The notes under the pieces are model-generated. The model saw nothing but the letters and a program-made list of their open reading frames with translations, searched no databases and was not told the origin of the DNA. The position numbers and the translations under genes are program-made. A stretch of 64,000 bases of DNA from Blastomyces gilchristii SLH14081 (taxonomy: Eukaryota; Ascomycota; Eurotiomycetes; Onygenales; Ajellomycetaceae): assembly GCF_000003855.2 (NCBI RefSeq), contig NW_003101681.1, positions 504,944-568,943 of the forward strand. The letters run 5' to 3'. Shown here piece after piece: positions 10,523 to 22,243 of this stretch (positions within the stretch are counted from its first letter, which is position 1; the number at the start of each line of letters is the position of its first letter).

Positions 10523-13152
10523 TTATTTTTCATCCGGCAAGTCCGGACCTAACACGACATCTAGCCGTCTCAGTTTTCGCGCCAATAGGCTTGCTCCCGT
10601 CTCGTGTCCCATGGGTGTCATCCTGAATGGGCTTCCATATCCCACGTCACCCCTTTGGCGTTTGCTGTACATGTTGTCTGTGCCTGTAGTCGAACTTCCT
10701 AGGTCGGGTGGAGGAGGCGAGGGAATTCTTGGGGTCAGCAGTAGAGGGGTCAGATCACCTTTGTTAGGGCTAGCTTGGCCCTGTAAACCTCCATACCGGT
10801 TCTGATGGTGAAGTAGATCATGTTGTTCCATCTCAGTGTCCTGATAATCTGGGGCATATGGACTAGCCTTGCCCGACATATGAACGGGAAGATTGAAATT
10901 GAATGTCTCCAATGGAGCTACCGGAGGTGCCCGAGCAAAAAGGCTAGTTTCGTAATTATCGAAGCTCATCCTCATCGGAGCCATGGGCAGTAAATTAGGT
11001 CTATAACCAGAACTTCTGTGCCTAATGGCATTTTCCGCGGTTAACTTATTAATTTCCTTGGCGGGTTTATAAGGGCTATACTGAGGATCAGGATATTGAA
11101 CTTCATTTCGCAGTTTCTCTTTGCCGTCCGGGACTCTGTTTGCAAAAACGACTCGGATTCCTGAGTAAAGATAAAAGCGGCCACGGGAAGGGCAGCAGAT
11201 ATTTAGATGTATCAGATATCTAAGTACCGGTTTGTCAGCTGAATCCCCCATGCCCAAATAAGCTTCTGAATTTGTCCTTGCTGACAGGGGCATGTCGATA
11301 ATCGGTCCAGCCGAATAACTTCGCTGTCGGATAAAGGTTTTAGTTCCCGGCTCCATCCCCTCTAAATCGTAAGGAACAAGGAAAAGTTTCACTGCGGTTT
11401 TGTTGGGATTTTTTATGATGATCTGTAGTTGGCCTTGTTGAGGTATCCTGTAACATCCTCCAGGTGGTGCTTTTGGAGATGGTGACCGCCGGGATCGTTT
11501 CTCCCTCCTACGCCATTCCTGTTGCGTTGGAACATTTGTATTCACCTCTGACAGAGTAGTGTCCACTTCGAGATGTTTGTCCACCAGTTTTGGTGGACTG
11601 ACATAGCGTCGGCGGGTTCGTTGGTTTGATTTGTCTTCCTTTGGAAAGCTATTTTCAATATCGATGAAACCAACGTAAGGGCTGGGGCTGTCATCCGAGA
11701 TTGATCGTCCACCGCCGGACGTTGGGTAGCTATAAAAAACGGCAGGAAATGGCACAGTAACGTGAGGTGGACACTTCAGGCTAGGTTTACAGTTCCCTCT
11801 CCCAAGCACGCCAATTTGCGCAGTAAAATCCAGAGGTTTGGAGGGAGTTGTTGACATTCTGCCCCGCAAAATAGATTCCTCGTAAGACCCAACCATGGAT
11901 GCGTGATGAAGCGGAGAGGAGATATCGGTGGCAAAGGACGGTCTTCTCGAACGTCCCATGAAAGGCGTCTGCGGAGATGACGCCGGTTGAAGAGTGCAAG
12001 CTGAGGTTAATGACCTTCGGGGCTGATGGGCTTGGTAAGGGAAGGTTGCCTCTCTTCTCCATGGTTGGGAAGTAGTGGGCACATTGGCTCCACGACGGCA
12101 TCCAGGAGGCGAATATTGGAAAGATGTAAAGGTTTCCGCTGGTAAGGTGCGACGACGATTAGCCTTCTCAGGGCTAGATTGTAGGTCGAGAGGGTCTATA
12201 GTCTTTGGTGAGAAGTCAAGGTCGGTGTTATTGGCCTGGTGGACTAGCGGGCTTGTTGGAGCCTTAAGAATAAAACTTGACGAAAACGAGCTTAAGGATG
12301 AAAATGAATTCAAGGATGGAGCCCTTGCCCGGCTTCTGACCAAAATCGAGCCGATTTCTTGCGTTGTAGGTGCTGGCGGACTTGGAGGTGTATACCATGG
12401 AGTGGTTGGAGAAGAGCCAAAAGGAAGACGGCTGGGGCCCGGTTCGAAAGGCTCATGACTACGTGGCTCCTGATCTTGGGGTGATCCCTCGCGAAAGTCA
12501 CCTGAATGCAGGGCTGATCGGGGCCTCTCGATTTCAGAGGGACAACAAGTCAATATTTCACACTTGGAACCGTTGTCAAATGACTCTTCTAGGTTTGTGG
12601 CCGGTAGGAGAGGATGGGATTTGTCCTTGTTCAGCTGGCCTTCAAGTCTTGAGTGTGGAGGATCTCCATGAGTTGCAAAATACTCTTCCAGCTATTAGGG
12701 ACCCAGAAATTAGCTACAGTATTCCTCTAATGGAAGAAGAGCTAGATCTAGACATATTAACATGGGCGCTGGAGTAAATCGCATGGCCTTCGAAAGTCTC
12801 GAAGTATTACCCCACCGCAAGCTCGAACATCGATGAATGGGTTTAGTATCGTATATATCAAGGTTAAAGTTTGACTTACAGAACGATTAGGAACCCATGT
12901 AGGGCTTTCCCCCTTCTTGATACTTCGAATCAACTCCTCACGATCACTCGTTTGCAACCTTTGAGGGCTGCTATGTGCTTCCATATTTGACCTCCACGAG
13001 GAAGTACCAGCAATAACTTCCTCCTCCAAACTCTCAACTCCTTGCTTCGGAGTCTTGGTAGGCTTTATGTCGTCATCGTCGTCAGGACAGCTAGCAGGCC
13101 ATGCGTGATGGTAGAGAAGCTCTCGTCGCTCTTGGTCTTTGAAGATTGGCAT
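10523..13152 (-). CDS. Atos-like (FAM214 family) conserved-domain protein, 2 exons, about 813 aa
   Basis: Exons on the minus strand: 13152-12880 (91 codons, starting MPIFKDQERRELLYHH) and 12691-10523. The 188-bp intron has donor GTAAGT and acceptor AATAG preceded by GCTAAT, and both joins are phase 0, reading ...WVPNRS|LEEYFATHGD. After a long low-complexity Ser/Pro-rich half comes YVGFIDIENSFP, then IPQQGQLQIIIKNPNKTAVK and VPYDLEGM, PLRYLIHLNI-like and GRFYLYSGIRVVF segments. These are hallmarks of the DUF4210 plus Chromosome_seg pair of Atos/FAM214 proteins. The family is nuclear and transcription- or meiosis-related; the precise fungal role is not established. A further upstream exon cannot be excluded. 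It is head to head with FYV7. Confidence 0.82.
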
Positions 13153-13852
13153 ATTTTATTCATGAAATATGTCAACCAGTTCGTGAAAACAAGTCGACAT
13201 CAGGGAGATAGACGTGGCAGACGCCCCACAGCCAGTGACGAAATGAAAGCGGGAGGATTGAAGTGGCGCACGGTCGTAGTGGCGGGCACTTGGATTTTGG
13301 ATACAACGAGCACTGGGATTGTAGGGTGTAACAGGTTCGAGCCAGCGCTGTTACGAGGCGGACGCAGGCGGGCTGAGGAGCAAGACTTGCTTGGATAAGA
13401 GCGACATGAGGTTGTTGTTGGCGACATCGAGCCCCATGACGGTAAGACGGGGCAGCGTAAGGAATGAATCATCGGTCGGTCCGATGGTCGATACCGGCTG
13501 ATTACATACATACATCATCGCTGGTTCATCTGAGGTTATTACCGAACTGCCCCACGGAACCTTGCAATGCCGAGCCGGGTCACGTGGAGACATCCAGATC
13601 ATCTTCAAAAATTTATTTTTCTCAAATATTAGCTAACTTAATGACTGTTGGTGTTTTGGGAAAATTCTTTGTTTACCTTCTTGGTCGCAACTACGATTGT
13701 CTATGAGTATGGCCTATGGTACGATAGTTGTCTATGGACATTAAAACTTTACTCTTGCACAGTTCCTGGACTTAACAGTTTCATCCACCAGTACGCCAGG
13801 TATTCTCTGTTGCACATCTGTCAGGCCGCAATTGAACTTTACAAAAGTTAAC
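13153..13852. promoter_or_regulatory. Shared divergent promoter region, Atos-like gene / FYV7
   Basis: About 700 bases separate two divergent start codons. Several short ORFs on both strands overlap here without recognisable domains. No specific binding site is claimed. Confidence 0.5.
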
Positions 13853-14540
13853 ATGGCTGCTAAGAGACCTCGGGAGGATGGTGCCAGCGCCGATGCTAAT
13901 GTGGCTAAGAAGAAGAAGGGGTTTTCAGTTGGCCCAGCAAACCTTCCTGACGGCACCTATCGACGAAAGGGTACGCGCCGAATCTTCTGCTGTTACCCTG
14001 CGCTTGATCTAAATGCTCACAACTAATCACGTTCTACTTCTTTTGCTGTGTATAGTGCAAAAAATCAAAGGCGATCTAATCCATAAAGCCAAGGTCAAGA
14101 AATCCTACGCCAAAGTTAAAGCAGAGGAACTCGCAAAGGGAACTGCAAAACCTAGTTTTACCCAAGAATCAACACTGGAAAATGATGGAGATGCGACAAA
14201 GCCAGAGGCAGCGAGTTTAGAGTTGCATCCAGATAGACAAGCTATGCTTGATGCTCCCCAGGCAGAACAACCGCCTACGTCAAGAACGGATCGTCTGCCA
14301 AGAGACTCGCGGAATCGGCGCAAGCGTCCACCAAAGCCGTCGCCGTTTACCAAAGAGGTAGAAATAGCAAGAAGGAGACAGGAGGAAATTGAGAAGAAAC
14401 AAAGGATTAGAGAAGCCAAGCAACGCGATCGAGAGGCTATGGCTAGGGCAAGAAGACCAGATCAGTTTGGGAAACGAAGACTTGGACGAGAGAGCACCGT
14501 ATTACTGGATAGGGTTAAGAGGATGGTTGAAGAGTCCTAG
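13853..14540 (+). CDS. FYV7: rRNA-processing protein Fyv7, 2 exons, 200 aa
   Basis: Exons 13853-13970 and 14056-14540; the 85-bp intron has donor GTACGC and acceptor TATAG, and joining restores [21 protein letters not shown]. The ATG at 13853 ([10 protein letters not shown]) follows TTAAC. The protein is short, strongly basic and helical. It has a Lys-rich N-terminus, the conserved KIKG-LIHKA-KKSY motif, a Glu/Arg/Lys-rich coiled stretch and the C-terminal [13 protein letters not shown]...[11 protein letters not shown] that defines the Fyv7/rRNA_processing family. The family acts in the nucleolus on early pre-rRNA cleavages of the small-subunit pathway. IMP4, another small-subunit factor, lies 45 kb away in this window; no linkage is implied. 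Confidence 0.85.
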
Positions 14541-15326
14541 AGACGACAAAATTCTTCTGTTAGAATAATATAGCGGATGAGATAATGAGATATACGATAT
14601 CCCAGGCTGACGTTCTTTTTTCGAAATTCAGCCGTTTCGACTGGGATTTCTTGAATGGCCTGGGGTAGTATGAAGACAGTGGTCCAAAAAACGGTGAATA
14701 ATAGGACTATACCCCACAAATCTGTAGAGACAATGTTTATTTGGGTTTGGCTATTGAGAGATTTCCACCTAGTGTGCATTTACAACGACAGTTGGTTCTA
14801 ACTGGAAGAATCCTGTGGAGACATGCAGGGACCGATTTGGCCTGCAGGTGATCAGTGGATGATGCGGTTCTTCATGGGGGATATTGCCACGCTTTGTGGC
14901 CTTGGTGCAAATTTATCTCCATGATCGATTCCCGCAAAGCTAGAATCGAGTTGCTTAGACACGTGGAAGACGTGGAAGATGCAAGGCCAGGGGTCTACGA
15001 AACCGGTTTCAAATGGTTGGGAATTGAGGTTACCGAAAAGCCCAATACGTACGTCACACAAAAGTGTGTAGGATTCTGGCTGGTTACCTCTTTGTACATG
15101 TACATGCTCTATATTCATGAGCTTGCGAGGGACTTCTCGTGCATGTATGTATGTACAGTACATATTGCTCCCCTTGCTTCGATTGATGACACGTGTAGGC
15201 TAGGGTTGAGAAGAAGGCAGAATAAAACATTATTGGATAACTTAACTGTTTTCTAAAATTATCTAGATTTGATGCTCAGGAGTACGGGGGATATCATCAA
15301 TTCATATTTCACATACAGTATATGGA
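14541..15326. other. Convergent intergenic region (FYV7 / GCP6-like)
   Basis: The two neighbouring genes end towards each other. ORFs of 80-133 codons on both strands show no domain and probably lie in 3' UTRs. Confidence 0.6.
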
Positions 15327-18311
15327 CTAATAAAATCCATTCATATCCAGTCGTAAAAGGAGGTGTTCAAAGATACTATCTGTGTCAACACCTGCGCGAT
15401 CATCGATCCCCCACGCGGCAAGATCCTGAGGTTTCCCTTTCGACCTCATCGCCTTGGCACCATCCAGTGCCCTTAAAAACCTTACAAAACCTGAAACCTG
15501 TTTCCTAAACACGGAGAAAAGCTGACGAACAATCCGATCATAAGAGGGCTTCCCATCCTGCTGCACCCACGTGCCTGTGGAGGCCGCTTTAGATATAGAG
15601 GAGAAGGTGAGAATAGTGCCGAAGATGTCGTCTATTAACTTTCTAGCCTGTACGTGTTTCTTGCTCACGAATAAAGCGAATAGGATCTGATCTAGGACAT
15701 CTTCATGATACTCTCGGAGACGGTGTAGGCTTTTGGCATTGTCAATGGTACCATCGATATCTCCCTTATCAATGCACTTCTCGATTTTGACAAGGATTCT
15801 CTCGAACTTGCTCCATGTCTCTCCAACTGCAATGTGGAAGGAATAGTCGCTCACGGTTTGCACGAAATGGTGCGCTTCGATGCGGAATTTCTGGGTGATT
15901 GTTCGGCTCATGTCTGCGGTATTCGATCGATCTGTGGAGTCACGGATAAGGCCACGTGCGACTGAAAGCATTCGTATCTGCCTCAGAAGTCGCTTGAAGA
16001 TGGTATCGTATCTGCGTAAACTTCTGGGAGTGATTATGGCTTCAAGGACTGAAGGCGGGTGGTATTGAAGACGGAGGAAATCTAGAGCCTCAATGGAGTT
16101 GGGATTTTTACATTTTACAAGTTCTTCGCCTGTTAGCTCACGGATTGCAAAGCTGAGGCCGCCAGGCAGCTCTTTATTCCTGACTTGATTTCCGGTGTTT
16201 TGCCCAATGTAATTTTTGTCTCCGTGATAACTCTCAGAGAGCAACCCCATTAGCACCAGGCGAAGCTCAGAGCTTGCTGGTGGCCAGGTATCACGATTGC
16301 CCAGACGAAGGCCAGTAGAACTTCCCCCACGGGCAACACCAGCTTTCCGTTCTCCGCTGTGCATTTCAGGGTCAAATAGAACATGAGACAAACGTGATGA
16401 AAAGATACCATCGCCTAATAATTGAAACCGCCATTGTAACTGCAGGTGCTCTTTGATTTTATGGCCTTTGAAAAGAAGGTGGAGGCAGGAGAAGTTAATT
16501 AATCTTGTTTGGGCCGAAATAACCGGGGCAAATGAGAGGTAAACAGACGCATCCAAAGGTGGGCCGAAAAGAGACCTGTTTCCCGGAACCTCGTCCGTGT
16601 TGAAACAGTTGCTCTCGGTGAGGAGGACGTGTAGTCTATCGGAAGAGATTGAAGAATGACTTGCTAATAATTTGATATCATCATTCTTGCCGTCAAGGTC
16701 GAAAAGTGAAAAAACGCCGTCGATTGGGTCATGGTCTTCATGAACTGGGGTATCAGCGTTCTTGTCCTCAGATGTTAACGTACTACATTTTTGGAGTCGT
16801 ACTTCGTCGTAGCGAAGTATCTCAGCTCGAAGTTGCGCCTCATAATTGTTGGCTTTTTGTTGGATTTTGTCAATATCCTTCCAGGTAAAAGCACACTCCA
16901 GGGCTAAATTCATTGACCGACTCGTACCACTTTTTATAGAAAGTGGATGATTAGGATGGAATTCTTTGAGTAGCCTTAAACTTTTGCCGCTTTCGAATAT
17001 CGTTTCCGCATAGCCTGCGGGAACGAAGATAGGCATAGCTTCTGGACGAAAACTGTAGTCAACCAGCCTAGCTTCGATCCTTCCGCAATTTTGACCGTGA
17101 ACTTCGTCGGTATTTATGAAACCCTTCCTATTTCGATTGACTTCTAGCAAGGTTTGAGGTTCAGGCCTAAGTCCGATCCAGGACTCAACCGAGGAAAGCC
17201 ACGATTCAGCCACCATGGCCATCAGTTCACGAAGCACGCTAGATAGCCAGACAAATTCATGGGAATAATAATCGCATTTTGTAAAGACTGAGGATATAAC
17301 AGCACCATCCGTTGTCGCATTTTCTGCATTTTCTATTATGTCGACGAGGACCTTGAGGAGACAGGCAGGGCGTCTGAACAACATCTGAGTTTTCAGCAAC
17401 GGCAAATCCGTCTTGAAACGCTCGTAGACATGCTCCTCAAAACTATGTAGTAGGACCGACGCAGCGCAAGCCAGGCTAGATAACGGGGTCGGCAGATCCG
17501 TTTGAGTAGGCGTTGCAAGAATGAATCTTCTTACCTTTCGCACCTGTGTTCCACATTGTAAAAATTCCTCAATCAAGCCATCCACTGCAGTCAGGCTGAT
17601 TCCGGATATGCGGGCATCCTTGATATGCTTTTCGAACACTCGGTTCTGTTCGTTGAATCGGAAAAAAATTGAATTCCACCCGAGGCCTAGTCGAAATAGC
17701 GACGCAACGAAAATATCTGTTAGCGCTACTCGGCCCGAATCCTCAAGACCCGATTTCGTTGCCTGATAACCTAATGCAGCATCAAATCCGCGTGGACCAG
17801 CTTCACTTAGGTAAAGAGGGCTGGCCCAGTGAACGGGATGGTGTGGAAATGTATCCCACGACCTCAATGATCTCCCTATAGTAATTAGGTTTAAATTTGC
17901 ATCCGATGCCCATATGTCCGTTATTTCATCCGTTTCATCCGTTTCATCCTTTGTTTCATTGGGGTCCACATCAGTTTGACTCGTACTGAGGGATAAAGGG
18001 GTATCTGGGTCAGTCGATTCGAGCGCGTCTGTACCAAATAGATTCAATTCATATATGTTGGAATCGCGTTTCGTAAAGAGGTCTAAGGGACCCTGAAAAA
18101 CGCCCTGGGCAAGTTCTAGAGACAGAAGTTAGTTGCTGCGAACATAGAAATAATTCGAAAGCATGACAGCTGTACCTGGAAGGTCATCATCCCAAGGCAG
18201 AGAGTCTAGCGGTTGCAGCTCGTGGAGATGAAAATAGGAAGGTTCCCAGAGCTTGTCAACGGCAAGCGCAAACGGGTCATCCACATCTCTTCGGAGGTCC
18301 ATTGCTAACAT
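15327..18311 (-). CDS. Gamma-tubulin complex component, GCP6-like (Spc97/Spc98 family), 2 exons, about 974 aa
   Basis: Exons 18311-18176 and 18115-15327; the 60-bp intron has donor GTACAG, branch CTAAC and acceptor CTAG, joining ...DDDLP-ELAQGVFQGPLD in phase. The start is the ATG at 18311 (MLAMDLRRDVDDPF); 18302 is the alternative. The N-terminal GRIP1-like half contains ESWLSSVESWIG and PIFVPAGYAETIFESGKSLRLL. The GRIP2-like half runs from the LQYHPPSVLEAIITPRSLRRY helix bundle through YHEDVLDQILFALFVSKKH to the C-terminus. The family caps and nucleates microtubules within gamma-tubulin rings at spindle pole bodies. Length and the short acidic N-terminus favour GCP6 (Alp16-like) over GCP2/3/4; GCP5 is the main alternative. 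A DETDETDE micro-repeat is encoded near 17920-17950. Confidence 0.8.
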
Positions 18312-18614
18312 ACAAGTCCCGTTCAATATGCTATTTCGCGAGCCGAAATCGTTCTGACGCGTCTGGGGAGATAACCTTGGAAAACGCGACTGATCATAAC
18401 ACACTAGTATAGTATAGGACTAGCGTGCAATAGCCACGTGCACGGACCACTGCTTATTTGCCGGCGTTATTTCAACCTTTCCCCGTTCAAGCTGGGTAGT
18501 TTCGGCGAATAACACTTCCCGGCACGGTTTGTGGCTCTCATATCCATCTCTCATTCCCCTACCTCCATAATAACTAACATTCTCCTACAAGCCATACAGC
18601 GTATATCCCTTACA
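18312..18614. promoter_or_regulatory. Divergent promoter, GCP6-like / EAF7
   Basis: About 300 bases lie between divergent start codons. A long in-frame extension upstream of 18311 begins only with GTG and is taken as leader. No specific site recognised. Confidence 0.5.
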
Positions 18615-19715
18615 ATGCCACCCAGAAAGAAATTGCGGCTCTCCTCACAGGGAGATTCGACTCCACAATCGGAGGTTCTCCAGCATGCATCTAGCACTCC
18701 CACGCAACCAGACGCTGCGTCGAAGCTTGAAACCGAAAGCGATTCTATAGTTACAGACCCATGGACTGAGGAGCAAGAAACATCCTTGCTTAAAGGTATC
18801 ATACGATGGAAACCTGTCGGTATGTGGACGGCTATGGCACGATGCAGACACAGGGCGCAATTTAAGTAACCAATTTAACATCGTTAGGGATGCACAAACA
18901 CTTTCGCATGCTGGCTATCTCGGAACATTTGATAAGCCAGGGCTACGTAACACCAAACGATCAACATACTCGAATACCTGGGATTTGGAAAAAGCTAGGA
19001 ACTCTATACAATCTCGCGGGGCTCGATGAGCGAGTTGGTGACCGAATCATACATCCTCCTTGTTGTTGGACGATATGGATCAACGAAGTGGCTAACACAA
19101 TTCTCTACTCAGGAAGCCTCGTTTGCTACAGATGGATCCGGCGATTCAGAACCAGCACAGGAGACTTACTGTCCATTCCAGCTACCGTTCGATGAATACG
19201 GTGGAATGATGTTTCAAAGGAGGCTTGCTCCAGGAGGGTCATCGTCTCCCCCTATGAGCCTTGCTGGAGGGTCAGTAAGGGCTAGTACAATTGCAGACAC
19301 AGATGGTGGGTAATCCCGACCGCTTTATCGGATAATACATGTTGAATGGTGGAGAGAAACTAAAGAAAATAAACTGTTAGAGCCCAGCTCTTCGCCCGCA
19401 CCTTCCCGTGGCCGGCGGGCTAACCGTAGCACACGTGCGAACACTCGAGGCACACGATCGTCACGGCTACATGGTGAAACTGAGAATGGAAAAGGGCGAC
19501 ACCATAGCAAGGCCAGTCCCGCCAAAGAAGAAGACACAGCAGAAGATGGCGAAGGAGAGGAAGGAGATGAAGAGGGGACGGAGACAGGTGAAGGGGAAGA
19601 CACCGACACTCAAGCCACGGATTCAGCTCGGGCGAGGCCAACTCGGACTCAAGCGACGCGCGGAAAGACGAAAAAGCCGGCCAGAGGTGCGCCTAAACGC
19701 GGCAGGCGACGGTAG
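18615..19715 (+). CDS. EAF7: NuA4 complex subunit Eaf7 (CT20 / MRGBP family), 4 exons, 292 aa
   Basis: Exons 18615-18819, 18888-19033, 19113-19305 and 19381-19715. Donors are GTATGT, GTTGGT and GTGGGT, acceptors GTTAG, CTCAG and GTTAG, and all phases close to 293 codons with the stop. The conserved domain reads WTEEQETSLLKGIIRWKPVG-MHKHFRMLAISEHL and IPGIWKKLGTLYNLAGLDER, the CT20 signature. The C-terminus is acidic (EEGDEEGTETGEGEDTD) and then basic, ending RGAPKRGRRR. Eaf7 belongs to the NuA4 histone acetyltransferase and to the Eaf5/7/3 module that travels with elongating RNA polymerase II. A T16 tract follows the stop at once. An overlapping 122-codon frame at 19408-19776 is a shadow of exon 4. 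Confidence 0.9.
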
Positions 19716-20281
19716 TAAGATTTTTTTTTTTTTTTTCCTTCTCTTGTTGTCCCTTCTTCACTTTTTCGATCCTTAATGGGGGTTAACTCGAGTCGGGCGT
19801 TTTTAAATTATGGGACGTGATGTATCTTCGCATCTCTTTCAATGACTGGTTAGCGAAAACCCGGACACGCGGGCTAGTTTTGTTTTTTGGAAGTTTGCAC
19901 GGTTATCACCAACAGGTGAACATTATACGAGTTTGTATGTAAGTATACCACAGCTAGAGTCCAATATCTTCCACATTTAAGTTTATATATCCAAATGCAA
20001 AAGGAAGATCAACCTCAACAGGGAACCGCCGGAAGCCATCTACGTAGTATTACATCGAGCCACTTTTTTGTATACAAATAACGCGTAGCAATTAAGGAAA
20101 GGAGTAAACTGTGCTAACTCTCGCAATGATAAACAAGAAAACAAAGAAAATATCAGCTCACTGAGCTCAGGATATGTACATCACGACCATCTCTATCTAA
20201 TGGAGAACTGCAAATGATTGGTTGCGTAAAACATTCGGGGAAATCGTTGATGAGAGAGTGTAGGGAGATAATATATTACTA
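19716..20281. other. Convergent intergenic region (EAF7 / IDH1)
   Basis: The 3' flanks of two convergent genes, with a T16 tract at 19721-19736. Nothing else recognised. Confidence 0.6.
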
Positions 20282-21804
20282 TTACAGTTTAGAGATGATG
20301 GCGCTTGCGTATTCGTTGGTTTTGGCATTGCCACCAAGATCACCAGTGAGGGACTAAGAATGTCGTTAGCTGAGCACTGATGAGTACGTAGGGTTCAATG
20401 GATGTTTCTTTACCTTTCCTTCCGCGAGAGTGGCGAAGATAGCGTTTTGGATCTTATCGGCATGCTGATTCAGTCCCATATGCTGCAACATCATGATGCT
20501 GCTCAAGAGCAAGGCTGTTGGGTTCGCCTTCTGTTGACCAGCAATGTCAGGGGCGGATCCGTGGACAGCTTCGAAGATAGAGCATTCGTCTCCAATGTTA
20601 CCGGACGGGGTGAGACCCAGGCCGCCGATCAAACCAGCACACATGTCAGATAGGATATCGCCGTAAAGGTTGGGCATGACCAGGACTTTGTCGTTGTAAG
20701 GGACGGGATCGGTAACAATTTTCAAGCAAGTATTGTCAAGGAGTTCGGCGTCGAACTCAATATCGGGGAAATCCTTGGCAACATCTCTCGCAGTACGCAG
20801 GAAGAGACCGTCGGACATTTTCATGATGGTGGCCTTATGCACGACGCGGACCTTCTTCCTGCCTACCTCCTGGGCATATTGGAAGGCAAAGCGGAGAACA
20901 CGTTCGGAGGCTTCCCGAGTAATGAGCTTAATGCTCTGCACAACGCCATCCACCACAACATGTTCAATTCCAGAGTATTCGCCCTCGGTGTTCTCGCGGA
21001 TGAGGATAGTTTCGACGTTATCGTATGGGGTTTTGTAACCAGCAATCGACCGGCCAGGTCGGACGTTTGCAAAAAGATTGAATGTACGGCGAAGAGTAAG
21101 GTTGAGGGAAACATGGCCTTTTCCGACGGGTGTCTGTCTATCCTTTTAACCACTGTCCTTGCTCTCAATAATGGCATTTTAGCAAAACGGAACTTACAGC
21201 AAGTGGTCCCTTTAGGGCGACGAAATTTTTCTTCACGCTGTTGATAGCCTCATCTGGAATAGCAGTCTTCCCATCCTTGAGAATCGGCGTAACGTCGACC
21301 GGTTCCCATTTTATCGGTACCTAGTTGATTCAGCAAGTCTCGCACTAGAACCAAGATAAACCAATTGTCAAGGAACGAAGCTGGCGCATTTTGCTTTACC
21401 TGTGCAGCGGCGAAAATATCTTTGACGGATTGTGAGATCTCTGGCCCGATACCATCACCCTCGATCAATGTGACTGTGTATTTGCCCTAAACAGAAGAGA
21501 GTTGTTCTCAGCTTCCAATTTACAAACGCAATGGTTGTTTCAGCTGAGGGAAGAAGGCATAGCATACGTCAGGGCCTTTGGTTCCTGGAAATTTTGCTAC
21601 TTTTTCCGCAACAGCCACAGCATAGCATCGAACCTATATTATATGCAGAAGTAAGCCTACTTATCCCAAGTCGTGGTGCCGTAGGGTGCGGACTTGCGGC
21701 TGGAGAGATAATTCACCCACATTGAGCGGAGATTTGCGGGCCAATTGGCCGACTGGCGTTCGTAGGCACTGCCGCGCGGGAGCAAACGCGCGCAGGGAAA
21801 TCAT
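20282..21804 (-). CDS. IDH1: Isocitrate dehydrogenase [NAD] subunit 1, mitochondrial, 6 exons, 383 aa
   Basis: Exons (minus) 21804-21721, 21633-21568, 21486-21400, 21320-21198, 21133-20414 and 20353-20282, all joined in phase 0. Donors are GTGGGT, GTATGC, GTAAAG, GTAAGT and GTAAAG. The N-terminus [20 protein letters not shown] is Arg-rich, a probable mitochondrial presequence. Family motifs follow: [30 protein letters not shown], the substrate-loop stretch [49 protein letters not shown] with the Asp residues of the metal site, and [13 protein letters not shown]. It ends [20 protein letters not shown]. In the fungal octamer, Idh1 is the regulatory (AMP/citrate-binding) partner of catalytic Idh2; assignment to Idh1 rests on overall similarity. 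It oxidises isocitrate to 2-oxoglutarate in the TCA cycle. Confidence 0.93.
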
Positions 21805-22243
21805 TGTGGCGGCTGGGATGTATATGGAGGCTGGCGAAAAAGAAAATTTTCAGTCACAAAAAGCAATTGAGGCTGTTTGAGGTAAAAATGAGTTGTAATT
21901 GTTGGAGAGAAGAGTGAAGGGAAGAGTTGGTCTTTGTTATGGTATCCCAGCGCACTCACCACGGCCCCACCCAGAGATATTTTTTCCAGCTTAGATAAGC
22001 CGGCGCGGGTGTTTGCTCTGTTTGCTCAGCTTCACCACATTTGTCCAAGACAACAACACCATGATATCCATAGCAATTGCGCCAGCGATGACGGGGATTT
22101 AGAGATGTGTCGAGCGCACTGATTGATTAGCGAAAACTTTATGGCTGGTTAAAAAGTGTCATTATTTACGGAGTTGCTTTCGCGCCTTCTCTTGCTTCTG
22201 ATTTTTACTGGGGCGGTTTCGCTGTGCTGCCCAACACCCTATT
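21805..22243. promoter_or_regulatory. Divergent promoter, IDH1 / SEC5
   Basis: About 440 bases between divergent ATGs. No specific motif claimed. Confidence 0.5.

Noticed and set aside
10431..10805. 124-codon plus-strand ORF, and similar plus-strand ORFs at 12075-12458 and 12370-12777
   Set aside because: They lie antisense to the Atos-like exon, have no domain and are explained by its codon composition.
14855..15256. 133-codon plus-strand ORF between FYV7 and the GCP6-like gene
   Set aside because: It overlaps a 103-codon ORF on the other strand, has no domain, and lies in the space expected for two 3' UTRs.
19408..19776. 122-codon plus-strand ORF with Lys/Arg-rich text
   Set aside because: It is a different frame of EAF7 exon 4; the splice phase and the acidic/basic tail ending RGAPKRGRRR select the other frame.
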